In this document: piece after piece, positions 26,279-36,748 of the stretch
Numbering within the stretch: position 1 is the stretch's first letter
Layout: every line of letters starts with the position of its first letter
IMG/VR virus record: IMGVR_UViG_3300030106_006417
Coordinates: 1 to 43,861 of that record
Source of the DNA: a virus
DNA length: 43,861 nucleotides
Direction: 5' to 3' (one strand)
Translations under genes and position numbers: made by a program
Notes under the pieces: generated by a model
What the model was told of the DNA's origin: nothing
The model's database searches: none
Seen by the model: the letters and a program-made list of their open reading frames with translations, nothing else

Positions 26279-26458
26279 ATGGCTGATAAACAAGGCATGG
26301 TATATAAATTCTTTCAGAAATGGAAAGAAAAACGACTCAATAAATTCGCAAAGGATATGTTAAAAGACAATCCGAGTTTAGAAAAAGATTTAAGACAAAT
26401 GGATAACAATATGCAACAGTTACTCGCAAAACTTAAAAAACAAGGAAGTAGAAGATAG
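26279..26458 (+). CDS. Small basic protein (59 aa) before the tape measure
   Basis: ATG at 26279 with ACGGAGA six bases upstream, TAG at 26456-26458, and the tape-measure ATG two bases later. The product, MADKQGMVYKFFQKWKEKRL followed by KFAKDMLKDNPSLEKDLRQM, is helical, lysine-rich and lacks membrane segments. The good ribosome binding site, the absence of competing frames and the tight spacing make it a real gene. Its role is unknown; position suggests a tail-assembly accessory that may act with the chaperone or tape measure. Confidence 0.75.
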   Translation: MADKQGMVYKFFQKWKEKRLNKFAKDMLKDNPSLEKDLRQMDNNMQQLLAKLKKQGSRR

Positions 26459-26460
26459 CG

Positions 26461-28368
26461 ATGGCTGATGAACAAAACAGATTAAACCTTTTAAAACAGC
26501 AAACCGAAGAGTTAGAAAAACAACAGTCAATTAAAAAAACTCTTTTAGAAAATGATGCAAGGTTTGGTAAGCCTACTTTGGAAGCTATAGAAAAGCTGAC
26601 TAGTCAAATTAAAGAAAATGAAGCAGAAATCACTAGATTAGTAAATGCACGAAATTTATCAAATGATCTTAGTTTAGAAAAAGAAATTGATAAATTAAAA
26701 AATTCTGCTTTGAATGCTTTGAATGACCAAATCGGACTTACAGCTACACTAGATGTTTTACAAGATAATCTCGTTAATGGTTCTGAAGAAGAAGTAAAAA
26801 ATGCAACAAGATTTGCTCAGATACTAAATGGAATAAGTGATGGCACGCAAGACTTAGAGTCTATTCTGAATATTATAGTAAATGAAGATTTAGGACAATT
26901 TAACAAAGGATTAGATGATATTGCGACAGTGCTTGAAAACGCAAAAAACGAAGGTGAAGACCTAAGTCAAAAAATAAAAATTAAACAAGATTCCATAGAT
27001 TCTGCAGAAGCATTTGCAAATAAGGTAAAGGAATTTACCGATCTATTGTCGAGTCCAACCGCGCTCGGAACAGCAACTTTAGCAGTAGTAGGTAGTTTAC
27101 TAAAGGATCTCGCCGATACTGCTTTAGAAGTCAGACAAGAATTTGGAACATCTGCAGGTGAATCATTAAAAATAGCAGGTAATCTTAAAATTGCTGGTAT
27201 TCAAGCAAAGTTACTTGGTGGAAGTGCGACAGAAGCTGAAGCAGCCGCAAAAGGTTTGGTGCAAGAGTTTGGAAGCTTAGATGTTCTTACAGCCTCAACT
27301 GCTAGTGGCGTGGCTTCGTTAACTGCTAGATTTGGTATCGGTGGTGCTAATGCCGCGAAATTACTTAAACAATTATCAGCAATTAACGGTGAGAGTATAG
27401 AGACTAATATCAATACATTAGAAACTGTTGGTAATTTAGCTGAAGCCAATAGAGTCGCACCAGCATTAGTGTTAAATGATTTAGCTGAAAGCACTGAGAC
27501 ATTTGCTAAATTTGCCAGTGATGGTGGTGATGAATTAGCTAGAGCAGCTATTGAAGCTAGAAAATTAGGTTTGAATTTAGGAACGGTAGATAAAATAGCA
27601 GAATCATTACTAGACTTTGAAAGTTCAATTGAAGCCCAATTAGAAGCTCAGGTTTTGTTAGGTAGGTCACTCAATTTAGATAGAGCCAGACAATTAGCAC
27701 TTTCAGGTGATTTAGAAGGAGTATTAGCTGAGGTAAAGAATCAAGTCGGTGGTGCTGCAGAGTTTGCTAAGTTAGATGTTATACAAAGAAAGGCTTTAGC
27801 AGCTGCTGTAGGGTTAGAAGTAAGTGAATTATCAAAACTAGCAGCTGGCGAAGACACAGTAAAACAGGCTACAGAAGAAAGAAATAAACTTTTGATGAGA
27901 AATATGGCTATCGGTGCTGCTGCGGGTGCAGCTTTAATAGCAACTGCTATGGCTTTGAAAGCCATAGTTACAGGTGGAACTAGTATTATAAAAGACGCTT
28001 TTGCGGCTAGTAGAGGTGCCGCGGCAGGAATTGCCGTAGGTGGTTTTATTGGCGGTGCGGCAGGTGCTTTGGCTACAGCCGCACCCGAATTAGAAACCGG
28101 CGGTGAAGTGACGGAAACAGGTATGGCAAAGGTTCACAAAGGAGAGGTTTTCTCAGGCACTAAGAACGAAATGGGATTTGGTGGTGCCGATATGACAGAA
28201 ACTAACGGACTTTTAAGTAAGATTGCCGAAAATAACGTAGATTTTACAGAAACTAATAAAATTCTAAAACAAAACAACACAGAAATGAAATTATTAAGAG
28301 AACAGAATGAGTTTTTGATGAATAAATTCATAAGAGGTCAGGAAAGTTTAAGTTTAAGTAATACTTAG
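26461..28368 (+). CDS. Tail tape-measure protein
   Basis: A 635-aa protein with a long coiled-coil N terminus (LLKQQTEELEKQQSIKKTLL, residues ~8-50 and beyond), long helical stretches, and an alanine/glycine-rich hydrophobic region at about 480-540 (AIGAAAGAALIATAMALKAI and AAAGIAVGGFIGGAAGALAT). Near 545-565 is GGEVTETGMAKVHKGEVF, the type of segment found near the C terminus of tape-measure proteins. It sits where a tape measure is expected, just after the chaperone-like genes. It would set tail length inside the tube and is the functional counterpart of T4 gp29, though length and sequence are too divergent to claim orthology. Confidence 0.78.
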   Translation: MADEQNRLNLLKQQTEELEKQQSIKKTLLENDARFGKPTLEAIEKLTSQIKENEAEITRLVNARNLSNDLSLEKEIDKLKNSALNALNDQIGLTATLDVLQDNLVNGSEEEVKNATRFAQILNGISDGTQDLESILNIIVNEDLGQFNKGLDDIATVLENAKNEGEDLSQKIKIKQDSIDSAEAFANKVKEFTDLLSSPTALGTATLAVVGSLLKDLADTALEVRQEFGTSAGESLKIAGNLKIAGIQAKLLGGSATEAEAAAKGLVQEFGSLDVLTASTASGVASLTARFGIGGANAAKLLKQLSAINGESIETNINTLETVGNLAEANRVAPALVLNDLAESTETFAKFASDGGDELARAAIEARKLGLNLGTVDKIAESLLDFESSIEAQLEAQVLLGRSLNLDRARQLALSGDLEGVLAEVKNQVGGAAEFAKLDVIQRKALAAAVGLEVSELSKLAAGEDTVKQATEERNKLLMRNMAIGAAAGAALIATAMALKAIVTGGTSIIKDAFAASRGAAAGIAVGGFIGGAAGALATAAPELETGGEVTETGMAKVHKGEVFSGTKNEMGFGGADMTETNGLLSKIAENNVDFTETNKILKQNNTEMKLLREQNEFLMNKFIRGQESLSLSNT

Positions 28369-28377
28369 GAGATAATA

Positions 28378-31300
28378 GTGGCATTAAAAGATTTAGCATC
28401 AGATTTATCAGCGTATAAAGGACAAACCACACCTACTGCTATAGACAGTCAGATAAAAGAAGGTGTTGACTTTTTTCCTAACGATGATGCAAGCGGATTC
28501 ACTCCTAAAACAAACTTAGAGTCTCTATATAATCAGGTTAGGGAAGGAAATGTTGTATCGCCAAGAACACATGATGGTACATACTATGCTAATTTAAATC
28601 CTATTGAGGGTAGAAAATCAGGATATGAATTAAATCCTGTAACATATGGATTTAGCAGAAGAGGACCAAATCCACCTAGTGAGGCTCACAATGATGGTAT
28701 ATTTTATCCACCATTCGGAGCTTCAGGTTTAAATCAATTGTTCGAGCAAACAACTCTTTACAATATTAATCAACCAGGAGATGAAGAAGCACCATTTACA
28801 ATTACAAATCAACCTGCTGGAAATGCTTACAACTCACCATTTCAACCATTACCACCATATAACTTTTTAAATTCACCAATAGCAAATGTCGTAAGTATGT
28901 TCAATGAAGACCCATTCTCAGTAACATATGGTACAAAGAGTAATCCAATCAGAGGTGATAAAGAATTTAATAATAGAACTTACTACCATAGTGGAAGACA
29001 GCCTGCTGGTTTAAACAGAGATTTTCCTTTCATACCTAACGCCCATAAAATTGCTGTGGTAAATACAGACGCAAATAAAACTTTTGATGTAACTACAATG
29101 GATGATATGGTGTATGGTGGATATAATTTACCAACACAGAATAGTAGCGCTGGTAGTGCTACAATAGACATAATTCATGATAAAAGAAGAGGTGTGTATA
29201 ACGAAATGGTAAACACATTTTTTGAACATCAACCATTTCCACCTTTTCAAGAACCAAATGTTAGTTACACAAATCAAAGATACTTTAGTGAAAACAATGG
29301 TAAGTCAATTCATATATCACCAGCTGGACAATTAAAAGCTGGATTTCGATATGGTGCGTATCAAACGGCACCTGCAGGTAACACAAGCGAACAATTTGTA
29401 AATTTTAATCCAGGTAATGAATTAACTGATGTAAGTTCAGCACCTCATACTACTGAGGTTACACTGGGAGATAGGCTTTCTGTTTATGATAACTACTCAA
29501 CTAATGCCATTCCAACAAAAATGGTTCTTGATGGCGATAATATTCTCACACCATGGCCAGATAGAGCCAGTACAAATTTACTAAGTGCTTTTCCTTCTAC
29601 AGATGATAATCCTTATGATATTGGTACTGTAATCACAAGCAACATAAGCGATTTTTTTGATAAAAAATCTGGTGTGGAAAAAGACGGATATGATGATTTA
29701 TTTGAGTTTAAAAAAGGACAATTTCAAAATGTGCCTGATGGTTTAAGCACAAACAATAAGTTTGGATTTAAATCCTATAGATCCGTTGCTAATTCAGGCC
29801 CTTTTGCCGGAAATGATAGACATCCATTTATACTGAGAGAAGTTGGAAATAATTGGGGAATCGATATATTCGAAGCTGGTTCCATCGGAGAAATAATCGG
29901 TGGAATGATTACATCAGGCGCACCTGGTCTTACTGGTTTGATCGATAGAAATGTTACAGATAAAGTGAGAATAGCAAAATTTTTAATATCCCCACAGGGT
30001 GTGAGTTTTGCGCTTAAACAAGTAGCAATGCAGACTTTGAATCCAACAATTGAATCTAAGATTTGGAATCCACTTTCTCTCTTTGGTGTTGTTGGTATGT
30101 CAGATTTTGCTGATTCGATAGACAGTATTGTGCGAGGACCAAGGGGTTTCGATGATATCCTAACAAGTCTTAAAGGTATGGTTAAAGCAGCTGCGAGTAT
30201 TGCATTTCCCATTGGACACGTTGAAAGACACTTAGGTGGTGGGCATGTTACAGATAGATACGAGAATGTAATAAAGAAAAATGTTCCTTTAGGTTCACCG
30301 ATAACGAAAGTAATTAAGGGGAATGACGCGAGACGGGAAAATTATGGTAGATTGGCGGCAGCTGCTGTCACCTTTGGTATGACACCTAAAGAAATCGATG
30401 TACCAAAATCAGATACAGGTATTGGATTTTTAGACAATTATATAGATAAAAAAGTAGAAAAAGCAAAAGATAGTTTATCAGATGCACAGCTGGTTCCGAC
30501 TTTTACTATGATGAATCCAAACAAATATTTATTTCCAATCTCATCTGCTCCAAAATCTATTGAAGAGGGTGTTCCATCATTTACAGGCACAGCGGATTTA
30601 GCTCTTACTGATATAAAGAAGGCACAAAAAGGTGGTGATTCGCGAATGTCTGAAGACGGTATAACCAGAGGTGGTACTTTTAATAAACACAGCAGTCAGC
30701 AACAAGGTGATGAATTAATAAAAAGACACTCTACACTCGCTTACAACAAATTAAACAAATCAAGTGCATATGAAGATAATTTAAGAGATGTAAGTTTATT
30801 GAGTAGGAATGAAAGTAGCGATATTGATAATACAATAATTGTAAAACGTGGTTTAGATAAAAAAATCAATGATGGTATTGGAGCATATGATAGCGCAACT
30901 GTGAATGATGGCAAGGTTCTATCAAGCCATATCGGTGTCATCAAAGGTGATGAATCAAGTCCAAATGTAGATAAAATAAATATGATTCCAATAGTTGATG
31001 GCGATGGAACAGAAGGAGAGGGAAGATCTGGTATCATAATGGATAATCCTGATTTTATTAAATTTAGGTTCAGAGATATTATTAATAAGAAATTTTTAGT
31101 TTTTAGAGCAATATTAGATGGTATATCTGATACTGTTACGCCAGAGTATAATCCACTAGAGTATATCGGAAGACCTGATAAACTCTACACCTACAAAGGG
31201 GTTGAAAGAGATATATCATTTAATTTCAAAGTATATCCTAAGACTAAACAAGAACTACCTGTTCTGATGGAAAAGATGAATTATTTAATCGGTATGTGTT

Positions 31301-31761
31301 ACCCATCTTACACAGATAACGAAAGAATGATTGCTCCTTACATGGAACTCACATTAGGTGATATGTTTGTTGACGCGCCTGGTATTTTAACAGGCTTAAC
31401 CGTCAATGTTGAAGAAGCCTCGACTTGGGAAATAGATGAAGGATTACAATACCCACACTTTATAAGTGCCCAATGCACATTTAAATACATCGGAAGGTAT
31501 ACACCTGTGGCGCTTGGAAAATTTTATGATTTGTTCTGGCTAAGTGATAATAGACAAACTAATGCTGATGGTTCTAAAGGAAAGCCTGTCGGAACTTATG
31601 CGGAAAATCCAGCAATAAAAAGCAAGAATAATGCCATACAAAATAGCTCTAATGTTCCCAATAGGTTGGATAAATACAGATGGATTAATAGATTGACTGG
31701 CAATACCATGCAAGATGGTAGACCAGTAAAACAAGAATCTGCAGCCAACGGAGCAGGTTAA
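28378..31761 (+). CDS. Large baseplate/tail-tube-cap protein with gp48-like C-terminal domain
   Basis: An 1127-aa protein read from GTG at 28378, with TAGGAGA five bases upstream and the frame's first credible residues MALKDLASDLSAYKGQ. The first ~550 residues are Pro/Asn/Tyr-rich and not recognised (for example PFQPLPPYNFLNSPIANVV). The C-terminal part (about 889-1050) has FKFRDIINKKFLVFRAIL, GRPDKLYTYKGVERDISFNF, LMEKMNYLIGMCYPSY and FISAQCTFKYIGRYTP, a tube-like fold pattern seen in baseplate tube caps such as T4 gp48/gp54. The domain call is by eye and moderate. It lies after the tape measure, in the order expected for gp48. It is about three times the length of T4 gp48 (364 aa). Confidence 0.6.
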   Translation: MALKDLASDLSAYKGQTTPTAIDSQIKEGVDFFPNDDASGFTPKTNLESLYNQVREGNVVSPRTHDGTYYANLNPIEGRKSGYELNPVTYGFSRRGPNPPSEAHNDGIFYPPFGASGLNQLFEQTTLYNINQPGDEEAPFTITNQPAGNAYNSPFQPLPPYNFLNSPIANVVSMFNEDPFSVTYGTKSNPIRGDKEFNNRTYYHSGRQPAGLNRDFPFIPNAHKIAVVNTDANKTFDVTTMDDMVYGGYNLPTQNSSAGSATIDIIHDKRRGVYNEMVNTFFEHQPFPPFQEPNVSYTNQRYFSENNGKSIHISPAGQLKAGFRYGAYQTAPAGNTSEQFVNFNPGNELTDVSSAPHTTEVTLGDRLSVYDNYSTNAIPTKMVLDGDNILTPWPDRASTNLLSAFPSTDDNPYDIGTVITSNISDFFDKKSGVEKDGYDDLFEFKKGQFQNVPDGLSTNNKFGFKSYRSVANSGPFAGNDRHPFILREVGNNWGIDIFEAGSIGEIIGGMITSGAPGLTGLIDRNVTDKVRIAKFLISPQGVSFALKQVAMQTLNPTIESKIWNPLSLFGVVGMSDFADSIDSIVRGPRGFDDILTSLKGMVKAAASIAFPIGHVERHLGGGHVTDRYENVIKKNVPLGSPITKVIKGNDARRENYGRLAAAAVTFGMTPKEIDVPKSDTGIGFLDNYIDKKVEKAKDSLSDAQLVPTFTMMNPNKYLFPISSAPKSIEEGVPSFTGTADLALTDIKKAQKGGDSRMSEDGITRGGTFNKHSSQQQGDELIKRHSTLAYNKLNKSSAYEDNLRDVSLLSRNESSDIDNTIIVKRGLDKKINDGIGAYDSATVNDGKVLSSHIGVIKGDESSPNVDKINMIPIVDGDGTEGEGRSGIIMDNPDFIKFRFRDIINKKFLVFRAILDGISDTVTPEYNPLEYIGRPDKLYTYKGVERDISFNFKVYPKTKQELPVLMEKMNYLIGMCYPSYTDNERMIAPYMELTLGDMFVDAPGILTGLTVNVEEASTWEIDEGLQYPHFISAQCTFKYIGRYTPVALGKFYDLFWLSDNRQTNADGSKGKPVGTYAENPAIKSKNNAIQNSSNVPNRLDKYRWINRLTGNTMQDGRPVKQESAANGAG

Positions 31762-31770
31762 GGATAAGTT

Positions 31771-32052
31771 ATGTCTAGATACAAAAATACAACGGTAAAA
31801 AAAGATAAAGATGGTAAAAACTATTACTCTGCAACAATAATCAGAGGTATACCACTAAGTGATGGAGACTTATTTGTTTTTCCTGTAGATGGAGACAGAT
31901 TTGATACTCTTGCTCAAAGATATTACAACGACTCAAATCTTTGGTGGATAATAGCAAAAGCTAATAATATGATTGACGGAACTATGGGTTTAGATCCTGA
32001 AAAAAGAGTAAGAGTACCTATAGATATAGAAAAAATAATACAATCGGTTTAA
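31771..32052 (+). CDS. LysM-like small baseplate protein
   Basis: A 93-aa protein. Residues about 45-75 (DRFDTLAQRYYNDSNLWWIIAKANNM) carry the LysM-like pattern used by small phage baseplate proteins such as T4 gp53 and P2 gpX to bind partner subunits or peptidoglycan. A beta-rich N terminus (GKNYYSATIIRGIPLSDGDL) precedes it and VRVPIDIEKIIQSV closes it. AGGATAAG precedes the ATG and its stop is one base from the next gene, so it is cotranslated with the two giant baseplate genes. A role at the hub/wedge junction is inferred. Confidence 0.65.
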   Translation: MSRYKNTTVKKDKDGKNYYSATIIRGIPLSDGDLFVFPVDGDRFDTLAQRYYNDSNLWWIIAKANNMIDGTMGLDPEKRVRVPIDIEKIIQSV

Positions 32053-32053
32053 A

Positions 32054-35000
32054 ATGATAATAAGAAATATAAGTAATCCAATTCAAGAAACATTGAAAGC
32101 TAGAGAGCGAGCTTTAGCCAGAAAAACCGCCACTCCAAATGAATCAACTGAAGAAGGAACATTACACTATGGTGACTTAGCTACACGTTCAACATTTGTC
32201 ACTATGGCTTCAGCAAACGGATTGGGAAGCGACAGAAGAATAATACAAGGTGGAGAGCTAAGTGGGAGAGAAGACATTAGTAGTAGATTTGGTTTCGATT
32301 TTGACGGTATTCGTGGTGCCTATTTAGATGGGGGAATGGGTGCTTCAGGCGAAGGTTACAGACCAATAAGTGGAATTAGTAATATTTCTGTAGTTTATAA
32401 AGGTGGTTACAAAGCAATAAGAGAGGCAACAGTCAGTTGGGCAGTAAGTTCATTTGCAGATTTAGATGACTTAACTCCCGCCTTTCTTACTATTGGTAAA
32501 TCAGTTCTTTTAGAATGGGGCTGGGTGTTTTCTAATCCAAAAATTAATAGAATGATATCGGAAAATAGTTTTATAGTTAGGGATGCTGGTACTTTTACAT
32601 TTCATCCAGATGTTTTTCAAGACCCACAATCAAGAATCGAAGCCGCAGGTGGGAATTTTGACGTGTTGTTTGGAACAGTTTCTAATTTTGATTATCAACT
32701 AAATGACAGCGGTGGATTTAATTGTACAACTAAAATAGTGAGCACTGGAGTTAATATGTTTAACTCTCAGAATAATCAGGCTAATACACCAGAAATTCAA
32801 ACTGTAAAGTTGACTAAAGAGCAAAGAATTGAAAATGAAAGCAAAGCCAATATGGATGGATTGGTTTCAAGTATATTGAATTTAGAAAAAATATTTTTCC
32901 TTAAAGTCGCGGGTTTGTCAGGAAATGTATTCGGTTGGGATGGTAGCAACCCTTTTGGCACAATGAGTAAAGGTGTTACGATAGATTGGGTTGATGGTTT
33001 CTTATTCGATGAAAATTTTGAAGGTTCATCTTTTAGCAAAGAAATAGAACCACTAACAGCTGGTCGTGGGTTTACTAAAAGCTTCATTTGTTACATAGGT
33101 AAGGAAAAAGAAATAGCATTTTCACATTTGGATTACACAGCCTTAGATGGTGTAGATTATGCGAGTGATGACTTTTTTGTAAGCTTTGGTTGGCTAGAAG
33201 ATAATCTATTTACAAGATATCTTTCATATGCAAACTCTCCCGGTGGAGAGATACTTAACACCTTCAGATCAGTAGAGCCGGAAAGGGATGGAAATGGGAA
33301 ACCCATATTGAATTACGGTAAAACCACAGATGGGTTCGAAATAAATTTAGGTGCGGATGGTAATTATTATTATTTTGATAAAGATGGAAAAAAACAAAAT
33401 TTAGAACAAGCACCAACTCCAACTGATGACCCAACTATAACAAAATATAAAAATAGGTCAGTTCTTATCAGAAGTCATCCGAAACTTTTACCGATAGACC
33501 CTTTGCGATTCTTTTTACCTGGACAAAACATACCTGCTATATCAGTGGCGATTAGTGATGTAGTTGGCGCAGAAAAATCGGATATGATAAGAAATCATTT
33601 CAAAATATTATTCAACATTAATTCAACACCAGATAAAGAGTTTTTAGATTTAAGATATGAAGACGCACAATATGGTAGACTCAGAAGGGTGATGATTAAC
33701 ACCAAAGAAATAAAAAGGGCTTTTGGTATTGATATTGGTAAGACATTTAACGCGTATGGTAAACATATCTTTAAAGACTCAGAGGTTAAGCCACCAAAAA
33801 GTATGCAAGAAGGTATCAAAAGACTTTTGGTAAACCTAAGTGCTAATTTTCATAACTTTTGGAATTTCGAAATAGTGGCAGATACAATCAACACTACTAA
33901 TATGAAAGTCGTTGACACAAATTCAACACCAGAATTCGACCAAAAATTATATTCTGAATTCAAAGAAAACTCACATATTATACAGAAAAGAGGGGTTTTT
34001 AAGTTTCCGGCATACACACTCGGTAGTATAGTTAAAAGTCAAGAATTAGCTTTCAAAATACCTGATTCACAGGCTATTAGTGCTATGTATGGTTCTAATC
34101 AAAACAGAGATGGTGGGATTGTTTTAGACACTTCAAATGAAAACAGTATACTGCAAGCAGTTTTTGCCAATGATACAACATCTGGATATCAAGATACAAG
34201 ATTTCAAAATATGGAGAAGGCTCATAAATTAGTATCAGAAGGTGGACACAAAATCGGTGCGAAAACCATATCCGATAAAATAACATTTGAGGGTTCTGTA
34301 GAGATAAATGCAGGTGGTAACTGGTGGTCTTCATTTAGCAATCTTTTGAATACCGGTGAGCCACTGACTGGTGTGGTTGGCGAGGCAACAGGTTTGTCAC
34401 AAGCTCAGGTCGAAGCAATGACCGAAGGAATCTACAAAAATGCAGAAATAAAAGCCGAAAATGATAAATTTAATTTTAGTAAAAGTTTGAGCGAATTGCT
34501 GAAAGCTGAAGACTCTGATAACCAAAATAAAATAGATAAATTAGAAGAGGAAATTCAAGCTATCAGAGATAATGATGAGAATTACGAAGGTGGATTTTTC
34601 TTTGGAATTGGTGCAAGACTGACAAGAATAGCTCAAATTCGTATAAGTGATAAAAATAAAAGTATAAACAAATTAAGAAAAGGTGATTTAGGAAAGTTTT
34701 ATATCCTTAAACCAGCAACTAATGGAACTGATAATGTTGAGGGCAGTGGATTTCAAATCAGTCTTTTCACCGCTGGTGTCTCTATAGTAAAATCTCATTT
34801 ATATAGTTTTGATAAAGACTCAGCTGTTTATCAATCAAATTATTTAATACCCGCTGAACTTAGCCTCACTATAGATGGTGTCGGTGGTGTGTTGCCTGGT
34901 GAAATCATACAAACAGACTATATCCAAGCAAAATATAATACACCTATCAAAAACGAAGATAGATTTATAGGGCCATTTGCGTACTTTCAAATTTTCGGAA

Positions 35001-36739
35001 TAGAACAAAAGTTGGATGCCAGTAGTTGGGATACAAGTATCACAACAAAGATGAGGGTGAATAACAATGTATTGGAAATGGATGCTGGGGATGTGATTAG
35101 AATCATAGATGAAACCAAACAAGCAAACCTCGCACCTGTCGAAGCAATAGAGGCTGAGGGTGAAGCTCAGATACCCGGACAATTCAATACGAGGACTGGT
35201 GGTAGATATGGTGCTGAAGGCAACTTCGATCCAGAAATAGGAATTACAAATAACCCAAATGTCGTTTTCGACCCTACTAATAAGACACCAGAACAACGAG
35301 CTGCAGAAAGACAGACTTTAAGACAAAGTACAGTTAAATTTGGTGTTGAGGGTACGAAGACTTCCACATATGATATATTGAGACTGACTCCAAGTTTTGA
35401 ATTAGTGAGACCACCATCACCTCCTTTTGAAGATGAAAATAGATTTATAGAAACCACTAAAGCTATTAACAGTATCGCTGAGGAAGACGAAAAAAATGCA
35501 CTTGAAGCAGGTTTGTTTGACGATGTTCCAATTATAGATTTTACACCACCAGATGAAGAATTAGAACCTACTGTACCAAACCGATACCTACGTGCTGAAG
35601 AAGAGGAAACCAAAAGACAAATGGAAAAACTTCAGATAAAAAAAGGCACGATTATAGATAAGGGAACTGTTGAAAAGATTATTGATGAACAGGCTGGTGA
35701 TGAAAAAGTTTCCCTAACACCTGTTGTAAGCCAGGCAGTGCCAGATGTTAAGGTAGAAACGAAAAATCTAGAAGAATCATCGAATGAATCAGACAATTCA
35801 GACGAAAAGTCCTCAGAACCCAAAGTCGTTGTCAATAAGGAATTAGAAGAAAAATTAGATTCTTCTTTACCTGAGACTTCCGATGACAGAGGTGTTGAGG
35901 CTGTACAACAAGCAACAGGAGTATTAGGTAAGACAACTCTATATTCAGGTTTGGTAAATTTATTTTCAAAAAATAAATCTGAAAATTTAAATGAGTTAGA
36001 AAAGGCTGGAAGAGGTAATGAAATGGAAAAAATAGTTCCAAAAAGAAAGTCACATGCACGCAGAGATATCGATAGAAGAAAGGCAAGGTTTGCAGAACAA
36101 CAAGAACGCGCTAGACGAGAAGGCACTCTGAGACAAACCACTATTACAACAAATGTGGATTCTCAGGGTAATGTAACTCAAACAATAGAAAAGAATTTTG
36201 AAGAAGAAACCAAAACTTCAGATATATTTGATAAAGTCAAATCAGCTAACAGAGAGGCAACTAAGGCGGTTAAAACCGAAGTCATAAATGTAGAAAAAGA
36301 AATACCAAAGGTTGAGACTAAAGAACCAAACTTTGCCTCAACTTATTTTGGTGGATATGATCAAAATGATAAATACTTATATGAATTGATACCAGGTTGG
36401 AGAACCGTAGGAGCTGGTGGTGATAGACCATCTGCAGTAAGTTTTAGAAACAGAAGACAAAAATTTTGGGATGAAATGATTGAACCACAGAAAGACTTAA
36501 ATAATGTTTCTACTGCAAGAACATTTGGTTCGCCAGTAATTTTTTCCTACAATACAACGAAATCTCCTATTGGTGAGAAACCTGAATATGCTGAAAGCGA
36601 TGAATCTGTTGTAAAAGAAAGTTTCGAAAAATTAAAAGGGCAGTTCGCTGATTCGAGAAACGATGGTGATGGTTCTGATGTTACTTGGACTCCAAGATTC
36701 TCAAGACCTAACCCATCAGCTAAAGGTAGAAAAGCGTAA
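32054..36739 (+). CDS. Giant putative baseplate hub/structural protein (1561 aa)
   Basis: A 1561-aa protein beginning MIIRNISNPIQETLKARERA. Around residues 110-165 it has YRPISGISNISVVYKGGYKAIREATVSW and then LTPAFLTIGKSVLLEWGWV, a pattern I associate with baseplate hub proteins of other myoviruses (an approximate match by eye). A coiled-coil stretch lies near 800-860 (KIDKLEEEIQAIRDNDE). The C-terminal ~500 residues are acidic, low-complexity and helical (EEDEKNALEAG, ETKRQMEKLQIKKG, SSNESDNSDEKSSEPK), ending in a more ordered segment with FGGYDQNDKYLYELIPGWR. It is among the largest genes in the window. Its place after tape measure and cap genes fits a hub or wedge component; an exact T4 counterpart cannot be named. 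Confidence 0.6.
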   Translation: MIIRNISNPIQETLKARERALARKTATPNESTEEGTLHYGDLATRSTFVTMASANGLGSDRRIIQGGELSGREDISSRFGFDFDGIRGAYLDGGMGASGEGYRPISGISNISVVYKGGYKAIREATVSWAVSSFADLDDLTPAFLTIGKSVLLEWGWVFSNPKINRMISENSFIVRDAGTFTFHPDVFQDPQSRIEAAGGNFDVLFGTVSNFDYQLNDSGGFNCTTKIVSTGVNMFNSQNNQANTPEIQTVKLTKEQRIENESKANMDGLVSSILNLEKIFFLKVAGLSGNVFGWDGSNPFGTMSKGVTIDWVDGFLFDENFEGSSFSKEIEPLTAGRGFTKSFICYIGKEKEIAFSHLDYTALDGVDYASDDFFVSFGWLEDNLFTRYLSYANSPGGEILNTFRSVEPERDGNGKPILNYGKTTDGFEINLGADGNYYYFDKDGKKQNLEQAPTPTDDPTITKYKNRSVLIRSHPKLLPIDPLRFFLPGQNIPAISVAISDVVGAEKSDMIRNHFKILFNINSTPDKEFLDLRYEDAQYGRLRRVMINTKEIKRAFGIDIGKTFNAYGKHIFKDSEVKPPKSMQEGIKRLLVNLSANFHNFWNFEIVADTINTTNMKVVDTNSTPEFDQKLYSEFKENSHIIQKRGVFKFPAYTLGSIVKSQELAFKIPDSQAISAMYGSNQNRDGGIVLDTSNENSILQAVFANDTTSGYQDTRFQNMEKAHKLVSEGGHKIGAKTISDKITFEGSVEINAGGNWWSSFSNLLNTGEPLTGVVGEATGLSQAQVEAMTEGIYKNAEIKAENDKFNFSKSLSELLKAEDSDNQNKIDKLEEEIQAIRDNDENYEGGFFFGIGARLTRIAQIRISDKNKSINKLRKGDLGKFYILKPATNGTDNVEGSGFQISLFTAGVSIVKSHLYSFDKDSAVYQSNYLIPAELSLTIDGVGGVLPGEIIQTDYIQAKYNTPIKNEDRFIGPFAYFQIFGIEQKLDASSWDTSITTKMRVNNNVLEMDAGDVIRIIDETKQANLAPVEAIEAEGEAQIPGQFNTRTGGRYGAEGNFDPEIGITNNPNVVFDPTNKTPEQRAAERQTLRQSTVKFGVEGTKTSTYDILRLTPSFELVRPPSPPFEDENRFIETTKAINSIAEEDEKNALEAGLFDDVPIIDFTPPDEELEPTVPNRYLRAEEEETKRQMEKLQIKKGTIIDKGTVEKIIDEQAGDEKVSLTPVVSQAVPDVKVETKNLEESSNESDNSDEKSSEPKVVVNKELEEKLDSSLPETSDDRGVEAVQQATGVLGKTTLYSGLVNLFSKNKSENLNELEKAGRGNEMEKIVPKRKSHARRDIDRRKARFAEQQERARREGTLRQTTITTNVDSQGNVTQTIEKNFEEETKTSDIFDKVKSANREATKAVKTEVINVEKEIPKVETKEPNFASTYFGGYDQNDKYLYELIPGWRTVGAGGDRPSAVSFRNRRQKFWDEMIEPQKDLNNVSTARTFGSPVIFSYNTTKSPIGEKPEYAESDESVVKESFEKLKGQFADSRNDGDGSDVTWTPRFSRPNPSAKGRKA

Positions 36740-36748
36740 AGGAATATT

